Origin: Cellulomonadaceae bacterium
GTDB taxonomy: Bacteria > Actinomycetota > Actinomycetes > Actinomycetales > Cellulomonadaceae
Direction of reading: 5' to 3'
Length of the DNA stretch: 12,064 nucleotides
Assembly: GCA_031283115.1 (NCBI GenBank)
Contig: JAITCK010000121.1
Span: forward strand, 1 to 12,064
Made by a program: the position numbers and the translations under genes. The notes beneath the pieces were generated by a model. The model was not told the origin of the DNA, did not search any database, and saw only the letters and a list, made by a program, of their open reading frames with translations. Below are positions 6,687-12,064 of the stretch, piece by piece (the first letter of the stretch is position 1; every line of letters starts with the position of its first letter).

Positions 6687-7796
6687 CTATTCGCCTGCGT
6701 CCTGGCTGCGACGCCAGCGGATGCCCGCCTCGATGAAGTCGTCAATGGCGCCGTCAAAGACAGCGGCCGGGTTGCCGGACTCATGCTCGGTGCGCAAGTC
6801 TTTGACCATCTGGTAGGGCTGCAACACGTAACTGCGCATTTGGTCGCCCCAGGATGCTTTGATGTCACCGGCCAGTTCCTTCTTTTTGGCGGCTTCTTCG
6901 GCGCGACGGGCCAAAAGCAGGCGGGATTGAAGCACACGCAGGGCGGCGGCCCGGTTTTGGATTTGGGATTTTTCGTTCTGCATGGACACGACAATGCCGG
7001 TGGGAATGTGGGTCATGCGCACGGCAGAGTCGGTGGTGTTGACGGATTGTCCACCCGGCCCGGAACTGCGGAACACGTCCACTTTGATTTCCGATTCGGG
7101 AATCTCAATGGAGTCGGTTTGCTCGATGAGAGGCACCACTTCGACGGCGGCGAAGGAGGTTTGCCGGCGGCCCTGGTTGTCGAAGGGGGAAATACGCACT
7201 AGCCGGTGGGTGCCCGCCTCGACGGACAGGTTACCGAAAGCGTAGGGGGCGTTGACCTCGAAGGTTGCCGATTTGAGGCCTGCTTCTTCGGCGTAAGAGG
7301 TGTCCATGACCTTGGTGGGGTAGCCATGACGTTCGGCCCAGCGCAGGTACATGCGCAGCAGCATTTCGGCGAAGTCGGCGGCGTCGACGCCTCCAGCGCC
7401 CGAGCGAATGGTGACCACGGCTTCACGGGAGTCGTATTCGCCATTGAGGAGGGTGCGCACTTCGAGGGCATCCAAGTCGCTGCGGATGGAGGCGACCTCT
7501 GACTCGGCTTCAGTCAGAGAATCGTCGTCGCCCATTTCTTCACCGAGTTCAACAAGGGTTTCTGCGTCGTCGATGCGGGCACCTAAGTCTTTGACCCGGT
7601 TGAGTTCCGCTTGGGCCGCCGACAGGGCAGAAGTGACTTTTTGCGCGGCTTCCGGGTCATCCCACAGGTCAGGGGCAGAAGCCTGGTCTGACAGGGTGGC
7701 GATCTTGACTTTCAACACTTCAGGGTCGCTGACTGCTTCGATGGAGGCGAGGGTGGAGCGCAGGGCCCGGAACTCTGCCGGGAAGTCGATGGTCAC
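6687..7796 (-). CDS. prfB: Peptide chain release factor 2
   Basis: A 369-residue class I release factor that reads UGA and UAA stops and triggers peptide release on the ribosome. The stop-reading tripeptide SPF is at residues 203-205 (the RF2 signature; RF1 has PxT), and the catalytic GGQ at 248-250 in [10 protein letters not shown]. The frame is continuous through the N-terminal domain, so the programmed +1 frameshift known from many bacterial prfB genes is absent. The usual DWAEML after GGVDAA reads DFAEML, a Trp-to-Phe change. GTG 7796 starts 23 nt after the LCP gene's stop. There is no strong Shine-Dalgarno; TACCCT lies 6 nt upstream and could serve a leaderless transcript. Confidence 0.97.
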   Translation of the reverse strand: MTIDFPAEFRALRSTLASIEAVSDPEVLKVKIATLSDQASAPDLWDDPEAAQKVTSALSAAQAELNRVKDLGARIDDAETLVELGEEMGDDDSLTEAESEVASIRSDLDALEVRTLLNGEYDSREAVVTIRSGAGGVDAADFAEMLLRMYLRWAERHGYPTKVMDTSYAEEAGLKSATFEVNAPYAFGNLSVEAGTHRLVRISPFDNQGRRQTSFAAVEVVPLIEQTDSIEIPESEIKVDVFRSSGPGGQSVNTTDSAVRMTHIPTGIVVSMQNEKSQIQNRAAALRVLQSRLLLARRAEEAAKKKELAGDIKASWGDQMRSYVLQPYQMVKDLRTEHESGNPAAVFDGAIDDFIEAGIRWRRSQDAGE

Positions 7797-7802
7797 GGCC
7801 CC

Positions 7803-7833
7803 AGGGTACAGTGCCCGCCTTATTCGGCGTCAA
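7803..7833 (-). promoter_or_regulatory. Candidate prfB promoter giving a leaderless mRNA
   Basis: On the minus strand, TTGACG (7828-7833) and TACCCT (7803-7808) are 19 nt apart, and TACCCT ends 6 nt before GTG 7796. The -35 lies inside the last codons of the LCP gene. The spacer is longer than the ideal 17, so this is only a candidate. Confidence 0.35.
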
Positions 7834-9001
7834 CCTCTTCGCTGTTGCCGTCGCCAGTGTCTGCGCCTTCTTCGACGGGGGAAACAAAGAGTTCAGGCGG
7901 GGGGTCGCCTGCAGCGATGCGAGCCCAGATGGGGGCGGCAGCAGACGTCCACACCACCCGGTTAGGGTCGCGGGGAGCCGTAGCGATGGGCAGCTGCGTG
8001 AAGATGAGGTTTTCGGGGTTGATGTCGCGCAGGCTGAAGGCCAGGCCTGCCAGGGCGGCAGGGCTGGACAGGTCCGGGTTGACGGACAGGGCTGCCAGCG
8101 ACCGCTGCACCACGCGGTAAAGGGAGGGCACGTTGGTGACCAGGTTTTGGTCGAGCACTTCACGCATGGCTGCGTCCACAAAGAACTGTTGGCGTTCAAT
8201 GCGGGCCAGGTCGCTGCCCATTTCTAGGCCCATGCCACGGCCACCACGGGCCCGCAAAAAGTTGATGGACTGCCATCCGTCCAGGGTTTGCTCCCCAGCG
8301 GGCAGGTCAAGGATGACGTGGCGGTTGCCGCGCACGGCCTCGGGCAGGTCCACGTTGACGCCACCCAGGGCGTCTACTACGTCGATGATGCCGTTCATTT
8401 GGATGATGGCGTGGTCGGTGATGCGCAGGCCGGTCAAGGATTCGACGGTGCGGATGGTGCAGGCCGCAGCAGAGGTTTTGTCGCGGCCTGGGCCGCCGCC
8501 TCGCTGGAAGGCGTCGTTGAACATGGCGTTTCGGACGGCAGGCGCTACAGACCCGTCAGTGCGGGGGCAGGCAGGAATGTTCACGAGGGAGTCGCGGGGA
8601 ATGGACACGACTTCTACCCAGGATCGGTCGGCGGCGATGTACACCACCATGGTGGTGTCGGCGTGGAACTCTTCACCACCGCCAAACATGTCACCGTTGG
8701 TGCCGCCCCGGTAGTCGGTGCCCATCACCAGCATGGTCACGGCCCGGCCCGCGTAAGGGTCGGTGGGGTCTACCGGTTCGGGGATCTCGGGGCGGTCGTC
8801 GCCAAGTAGTTCATCCACGTCGGACACGGTGATGGCTGCGCTCATGTCTGCGTAGGCTGCGGCCACGCCTGCGCCAGTAAAGGCGATGACGGCGGTGGTG
8901 ACGATGCCGATGGTGCGGGCGACGGCGCGCGGAAGCCGTCGGGCATGCCTGGCGTGCAGGCCGCGTCGATGGCGCGCGGAAGCCGTAGTGGTGACAGACA
9001 T
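7820..9001 (-). CDS. LytR-CpsA-Psr (LCP) family wall-polymer transferase
   Basis: A 393-residue membrane-anchored enzyme. The N-terminus is basic (His/Arg-rich, residues 10-29), followed by one membrane segment about 30-50; the catalytic domain would lie outside the membrane. LCP enzymes move lipid-linked polymers such as teichoic acid-type or arabinogalactan-type glycans onto peptidoglycan. Typical blocks are visible: [21 protein letters not shown] with its conserved Arg, FNDAFQRGG, the [24 protein letters not shown] block and [13 protein letters not shown] followed by DLARIERQQ. Two Cys (IPACPRTDG and AAACTIRT) may form a disulfide. The C-terminus is acidic. ATG 9001 has no good Shine-Dalgarno, but a -10-like TACGGT lies 7 nt upstream. 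prfB follows after 23 nt. Which polymer it handles cannot be told. Confidence 0.93.
   Translation of the reverse strand: MSVTTTASARHRRGLHARHARRLPRAVARTIGIVTTAVIAFTGAGVAAAYADMSAAITVSDVDELLGDDRPEIPEPVDPTDPYAGRAVTMLVMGTDYRGGTNGDMFGGGEEFHADTTMVVYIAADRSWVEVVSIPRDSLVNIPACPRTDGSVAPAVRNAMFNDAFQRGGGPGRDKTSAAACTIRTVESLTGLRITDHAIIQMNGIIDVVDALGGVNVDLPEAVRGNRHVILDLPAGEQTLDGWQSINFLRARGGRGMGLEMGSDLARIERQQFFVDAAMREVLDQNLVTNVPSLYRVVQRSLAALSVNPDLSSPAALAGLAFSLRDINPENLIFTQLPIATAPRDPNRVVWTSAAAPIWARIAAGDPPPELFVSPVEEGADTGDGNSEEVDAE
8924..8986 (-). repeat. 16-bp perfect direct repeat in the LCP gene 5' end
   Basis: GGCGCGCGGAAGCCGT (plus strand) occurs at 8924-8939 and 8971-8986, 47 nt apart. The distance is not a multiple of three, so the copies are read in different frames (LPRA versus TASAR). 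It lies in the part encoding the basic cytoplasmic tail before the membrane segment. Confidence 0.65.
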
Positions 9002-9008
9002 GGCGTCT

Positions 9009-9014
9009 ACCGTA
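9009..9014 (-). promoter_or_regulatory. Candidate -10 element for a leaderless LCP transcript
   Basis: TACGGT on the minus strand ends 7 nt before ATG 9001, the distance expected if transcription starts at or next to the A of ATG. There is no clear -35 and no Shine-Dalgarno. Confidence 0.3.
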
Positions 9015-9035
9015 ACGGCGCCGCAGGAGGCTGCA

Positions 9036-9070
9036 GGGCGATGAGGCGCCCAGAGACCGCAATTGTTGCG
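9036..9070 (-). other. Two small hairpins between cyclase and LCP genes
   Basis: CGCAA/TTGCG (9058-9062, 9066-9070) sits right after the cyclase stop, and GGGCG/CGCCC (9036-9040, 9047-9051) follows. Each has a 5-bp stem and no T-run. They may weakly terminate or attenuate the cyclase transcript before LCP; the evidence is thin. Confidence 0.25.
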
Positions 9071-9073
9071 CGC

Positions 9074-10189
9074 TCAGTAGTGATTTTGGGCATAGTGATG
9101 TGGGGCGTAGCGCAGGCGCACCGGCTTCATAGTGCCCATGCCTTGAATCTCCGCTTCGGGCAGTTCATCGAGGGTGTACCGGCCGGTGGCTTCCAGCAGG
9201 CTGGCCGTGTGCGGGTCTACGGTGACCTCATCAGGTTGAGAGAGTTCAGCCAGGCGGGAGGCCAGGTTGACGCCGGGGCCAAACATGTCACCAAAGCGGG
9301 TGAGCACCCGGCACCACACCATGGACACGCGCACCGGCTGAATCTCACCGGGCACAGCCACTCGCAGGGCAACCTCGGCACCTACTTCCACGCTGTCGGC
9401 GGCGAAGAAGACGGCGTCGCCCACCATTTTGATGACGCGACCGCCAGCCTCGGTGACAGCGTCTCGCACACGGGTTTCGAAGCTTTGCATGTAACGGGCC
9501 AACTGGTCGGTGGACATGGACCGGGTGGATTCGGTGAAGCCCACAATGTCGGCGAAGCCGACGGCCCGGCGTAGAGGCAGGTGGCGAGTCTTGTCGACGT
9601 CGTCGCTACTTTCGGCCACTTCCACGGTGAGGCGGCGGGTGACGGCGGCCAGTTGTCGTTTCCAGGCGTGGTCGAGTTGCCGGGTGAGGGTGTCCATGAG
9701 GTGGGGCATCTCATCGACAACAGCCAGGCGGGCGTCCAAGTCATCAAGGGATCGCAGGTGGCCAATATGGTCCACCATGGCTTCAACCTGCCAGGTGGCC
9801 AGGCGTTCAGCCATGTGGCCTAGGCCGCGCACAAAGTTGCGGGTGACTGTCTCGTTGAAGTGTTCCGAAGCCGACAGGGCGAGGAGTTCATGCAGGGCAC
9901 CCAGGTCGGCGTCGGTGTACATGCGTTCGTTGGGGTCACGGTTGGGGATGCCAATCCAGCGCCAATAGTCTTGGACATCTTCAATGGACAGGCCCGACTT
10001 TTGAGCCAGGTCAGTCAAGGACCAGACTTTGGGGCCACCCAGCACGGCAGAGTCCATGTGTTCGGCGGCGTCACGGAACTCTTGCACCGCATCGGCGCGC
10101 ACCGCACTGACCGGAGCGGCATGAGAATTTCGCGCGTCACCCATGGACGGCTGCGCACTGCGCTCGAGTGTTGATGTGGTGCTGGTCAC
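9074..10189 (-). CDS. Class III adenylate cyclase with N-terminal regulatory region
   Basis: A 371-residue soluble enzyme that should make cAMP from ATP. The catalytic domain (about residue 205 to the end) has metal-binding D214 in GFADIVGFTE and D258 in KMVGD, the adenine-selecting K254, the second specificity Asp in FGDMFGP, and the transition-state Asn and Arg in VNLASR, so it looks active and adenylate-specific. The N-terminal part (about 54-105) reads like a MerR-type winged helix: SLTDLAQKSGLSIEDVQDYWRW, then RMYTDADLGAL. A helical linker (110-200) follows. This resembles the autoinhibitory region of the mycobacterial pH-sensing cyclase Rv1264, which is inference. GTG 10189 lacks a Shine-Dalgarno; a -10-like element lies 5-6 nt upstream. 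ATG 10144 is an alternative start. birA lies 58 nt upstream on the same strand; cyclase-birA-carboxylase proximity is known in other actinobacteria such as Streptomyces. Confidence 0.93.
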   Translation of the reverse strand: MTSTTSTLERSAQPSMGDARNSHAAPVSAVRADAVQEFRDAAEHMDSAVLGGPKVWSLTDLAQKSGLSIEDVQDYWRWIGIPNRDPNERMYTDADLGALHELLALSASEHFNETVTRNFVRGLGHMAERLATWQVEAMVDHIGHLRSLDDLDARLAVVDEMPHLMDTLTRQLDHAWKRQLAAVTRRLTVEVAESSDDVDKTRHLPLRRAVGFADIVGFTESTRSMSTDQLARYMQSFETRVRDAVTEAGGRVIKMVGDAVFFAADSVEVGAEVALRVAVPGEIQPVRVSMVWCRVLTRFGDMFGPGVNLASRLAELSQPDEVTVDPHTASLLEATGRYTLDELPEAEIQGMGTMKPVRLRYAPHHYAQNHY

Positions 10190-10194
10190 GGTGT

Positions 10195-10225
10195 GATATA
10201 AGCCGCATATAACGCCTTATGTCGA
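10195..10225 (-). promoter_or_regulatory. Probable promoter of the adenylate cyclase gene, leaderless
   Basis: On the minus strand TCGACA (10220-10225, one mismatch to TTGACA) is followed after 18-19 nt by TTATAT/TATATC (10195-10201). The -10 ends 5-6 nt before GTG 10189, which places the start site at the start codon. There is no Shine-Dalgarno before the GTG. A second TTATAT lies 11 bp upstream of the first. Confidence 0.5.
10198..10220. promoter_or_regulatory. Operator-like dyad between -35 and -10 of the cyclase promoter
   Basis: Arms ATAAGCCG (10198-10205) and CGCCTTAT (10213-10220) are complementary in 7 of 8 positions with a 7-nt AT-rich centre (CATATAA). The dyad fills the promoter spacer, where a bound regulator would block RNA polymerase. 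No binding protein can be named. Confidence 0.4.
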
Positions 10226-10247
10226 ATCCTGTGTCGTCAGATGGTTC

Positions 10248-11150
10248 TTATTGCGCCAGCCGGAGGTGGTGCACGTCCCCGGCTGCCACATAGTGCAACG
10301 CGGTGCGCCCCGCACCATCATCGGAAGCGACGATGAGGGCGCCATCGTCCCCGATACCCCGCGCCCGGCCTGTCAGGCTGCCGCCGTCAGCAGCCAAGTC
10401 AACGCGAACCTCCTGGCCGATGGTGGAACACAGGGCCGCATAGTCATCCAGAAGACTGTCGGGTGCCCCGCTGCTTTCCCACTGCCCGATGACGGCCTGA
10501 AGTTCAGTGAGCAGAGCGATAAGAATGTCTGTGCGGTTCAGGCTGCTGGCGTCCGCGAGCGCCAGGGAGGTGGCCGTGGGTACGGGGAGTTGGTCTGCGG
10601 TTTGTGACACGTTGACGCCGATACCGACGACGACGCCGACGCCCGGCACTACTTGGGCGAGGATGCCGCAGAGTTTGCGCCAGTGGCCTAGACCCTCCAC
10701 GGGGGTGTCGGCGGGCAGGAGCACGTCGTTGGGCCATTTGAGGCGGGCATCAACGCCCGACACCTGGGCCAGCGCCCGGCAACTGGCGATGCCTGCCAGC
10801 AGGGAAACCCAACCCAGGGCGAGGGGCGGAACATCGGGGGCCAGCAGGGCAGAGGCGGTGATAGCGGCCCCTGGCGGGGTCTCCCAAGTGCGCCCGGCCC
10901 GGCCCTGACCTGCCGTCTGATGTTCAGCCACAAGAGCCGCTGGAGGGTTGCACCGCAGGCCAGTACCGGCCTGCCGGGCCAGGGCGGCATTGGTTGACGG
11001 GCATTGGGCAACAACGGTGACATCCCAGCCCGTGAGGGCAGCGGCGAGGCGGGCGGCGTCAAGAGGGTCAGCGATATCGGCGGACTCAGCGGCAGTGGCA
11101 AGTTCAGCAGCCGTGGCGGGTTCAGCGGCGTCAAGAGGGGCAAACGACAT
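10248..11150 (-). CDS. birA: Biotin-[acetyl-CoA-carboxylase] ligase BirA, no DNA-binding domain
   Basis: A 300-residue biotin protein ligase. It forms biotinyl-5'-AMP from biotin and ATP and transfers biotin to the carrier domain of biotin-dependent carboxylases. Visible motifs: PSTNAALAR, the biotin-binding loop [12 protein letters not shown], catalytic lysine K138 in [18 protein letters not shown], and GIGVNVSQ. The C-terminal SH3-like domain ([18 protein letters not shown]) is present. No helix-turn-helix precedes the catalytic domain, so this is the monofunctional type and should not repress biotin genes. ATG 11150 is preferred over TTG 11174. Residues 1-35 are a low-complexity Ala/Glu stretch carrying an internal duplication, and the family match begins around residue 35. 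The gene is divergent from the carboxylase beta gene, a fitting partner for its function. Confidence 0.95.
   Translation of the reverse strand: MSFAPLDAAEPATAAELATAAESADIADPLDAARLAAALTGWDVTVVAQCPSTNAALARQAGTGLRCNPPAALVAEHQTAGQGRAGRTWETPPGAAITASALLAPDVPPLALGWVSLLAGIASCRALAQVSGVDARLKWPNDVLLPADTPVEGLGHWRKLCGILAQVVPGVGVVVGIGVNVSQTADQLPVPTATSLALADASSLNRTDILIALLTELQAVIGQWESSGAPDSLLDDYAALCSTIGQEVRVDLAADGGSLTGRARGIGDDGALIVASDDGAGRTALHYVAAGDVHHLRLAQ
11053..11139 (-). repeat. 15-bp direct repeat at the birA 5' end
   Basis: GCGGCGTCAAGAGGG (plus strand) occurs at 11053-11067 and 11125-11139, 72 nt apart, so in frame. Both copies encode PLDAA. The interval is made of degenerate Ala-Glu-Thr codons, suggesting an in-frame expansion of the N-terminus. 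Confidence 0.6.
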
Positions 11151-11243
11151 GCCCCCATTGTGGAGTCTGTACAAAAGGGGCGCCCGCTCAGCGTCGGCCT
11201 ACGCAGCGATTTTGGCGGATATGCACGGCTAGGCTCATATGCT
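11151..11243. promoter_or_regulatory. Shared divergent upstream region of birA and the carboxylase beta gene
   Basis: A 93-nt gap that must hold both promoters. Toward birA, CACAAT (minus strand, 11157-11162) ends 6 nt before ATG 11150. Toward the carboxylase, TAGGCT (11230-11235) ends 8 nt before GTG 11244. Neither has a convincing -35, and neither start has a good Shine-Dalgarno. I see no clear operator. Confidence 0.35.
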
Positions 11244-12064
11244 GTGACCACTGCAACCAAACTTGCCGACCTCGACGCCCGCCAGGCCGCGATAGCCGCC
11301 GCCGAAGCCACCGCCCAAGCCAAGCAGGCCAAACGGGGCAAAACGTCGGCCCGCGACCGCATCGCCGCCCTACTCGACGAAGGCTCCTTTGTGGAACTCG
11401 ACGCCCTGGCCGCCCACCGGTCCACCCGGTTTGGCTTGGAGGCCAAACGGGTTGCCGGCGACGGCGTGGTCACCGGCTACGGCACCATCGACGGGCGCCA
11501 AGTCTGCGTGTTCAGCCAAGACTTCACCGTTTTTGGCGGATCCCTGGGTGAAGTTCACGGGCAGAAAATCGCTAAAGTCCAAGATTTGGCCTTGCGCACG
11601 GGCGTGCCCATCATCGGGATTTCTGACGGCGGTGGCGCCCGCATCCAAGAAGGCGTGGCCGCCCTGACCCAGTTCGCGGAAATGTTCCGCCGCAACGTGG
11701 CCGCCTCCGGTGTTATCCCACAAATCTCTCTCATCCTGGGGCCGTCCGCAGGCGGGGCCGTCTACTCCCCCGCCCTCACCGACTTTATTGTCATGGCCGA
11801 CGGCACCTCCAACATGTTCATCACCGGGCCCGACGTCATCCGGTCGGTGACCGGCGAAGACGTGGACTTTGAGACCCTGGGCGGCGCCCGCACCCACAAC
11901 ACCACCTCCGGTGTAGCCCACTACATGGGCAGCGACGAGGCAGACGCCATCGACTATGTGCGCCACCTGGTCAGCTACCTGCCGCAAAACAACCTGTCCG
12001 ACCCTCCCGCCTTGCCGCCCGAATTTGAGGCGGCCCTCGACGTCACCGCCGACGATGAGGCCCT
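11244..12064 (+). CDS. pccB: Acyl-/propionyl-CoA carboxylase carboxyltransferase beta subunit (3' end outside window)
   Basis: The first 273 residues of a biotin-dependent carboxyltransferase of the PccB/AccD5 family, which moves CO2 from carboxybiotin to propionyl-CoA (or acetyl-CoA) to give methylmalonyl- or malonyl-CoA. Visible features: [32 protein letters not shown] block (here [17 protein letters not shown]), the oxyanion-hole region [44 protein letters not shown] and [21 protein letters not shown] has Ser (S168) where I expect Cys in close Streptomyces-type homologues. GTG 11244 is chosen from the family N-terminus. The normal length is about 520-530, so roughly half is here; the residue known to set acyl-CoA preference in Streptomyces PccB lies beyond the edge, so propionyl versus acetyl preference is undecided. 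It is divergent from birA. Confidence 0.93.
   Translation, partial: MTTATKLADLDARQAAIAAAEATAQAKQAKRGKTSARDRIAALLDEGSFVELDALAAHRSTRFGLEAKRVAGDGVVTGYGTIDGRQVCVFSQDFTVFGGSLGEVHGQKIAKVQDLALRTGVPIIGISDGGGARIQEGVAALTQFAEMFRRNVAASGVIPQISLILGPSAGGAVYSPALTDFIVMADGTSNMFITGPDVIRSVTGEDVDFETLGGARTHNTTSGVAHYMGSDEADAIDYVRHLVSYLPQNNLSDPPALPPEFEAALDVTADDEA

Noticed and set aside
6222..7202. 326-codon plus-strand frame across the ftsE-prfB gap
   Set aside because: Both ends are antisense to conserved genes and the part in the gap shows no domain; long open antisense frames are normal at this GC.
7600..7796. Programmed +1 frameshift in prfB
   Set aside because: The N-terminal frame is continuous, with no in-frame TGA at the known shift site.
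11218..11244. Repeated ATATGC before the carboxylase start as an operator
   Set aside because: Only six bases, direct orientation, no flanking similarity; expected by chance.

Overview
The window is high-GC DNA (by eye around 60% or more) from an actinobacterium. Three things point there: the chromosomal order birA / class III cyclase next to a divergent propionyl-CoA carboxylase beta gene; the order prfB-ftsE-ftsX-M23 peptidase-smpB; and a surface protein ending in LAxTG sorting motifs. The genus cannot be named from this window. Almost everything is ordinary chromosomal housekeeping DNA. I see no tRNA, rRNA, insertion sequence, integrase or CRISPR array.

Layout. 1-1005 (+): the 3' end of a wall-anchored surface protein with three LAxTG motifs before its membrane anchor, followed by a strong hairpin (1022-1068). 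1124-2437 (+): a PLP-dependent aminotransferase of the aspartate type. Its end overlaps by 22 nt the end of the convergent smpB gene. 2416-9001 (-): LytR-CpsA-Psr wall-polymer ligase, prfB (release factor 2), a 214-nt gap, then ftsE, ftsX, a secreted M23 endopeptidase and smpB. 9074-10189 (-): class III adenylate cyclase with a DNA-binding-like N-terminal region. 10248-11150 (-): birA, biotin protein ligase. 11244-end (+): acyl-/propionyl-CoA carboxylase beta subunit, divergent from birA and cut by the window edge.

How they work together. FtsE and FtsX form the divisome ABC-type complex that controls peptidoglycan hydrolysis. The gene coupled to ftsX encodes a coiled-coil M23 peptidase with an intact zinc site, the obvious candidate for the hydrolase FtsEX controls here. 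The LCP protein attaches polymers to the same wall. prfB and smpB both serve ribosome termination and rescue. BirA biotinylates the carboxylase whose beta subunit starts on the other side of the shared upstream region.

No clearly novel multi-gene system is visible. The points most worth a second look are small: the cyclase promoter (no Shine-Dalgarno, a dyad and phased TTATAT repeats), a recurring pattern suggesting leaderless transcripts, the triple LAxTG motif, the roughly 97-residue C-terminal tail of FtsE, the convergent gene overlap with a hairpin inside smpB, and short direct repeats near the 5' ends of the LCP, birA and M23 genes.
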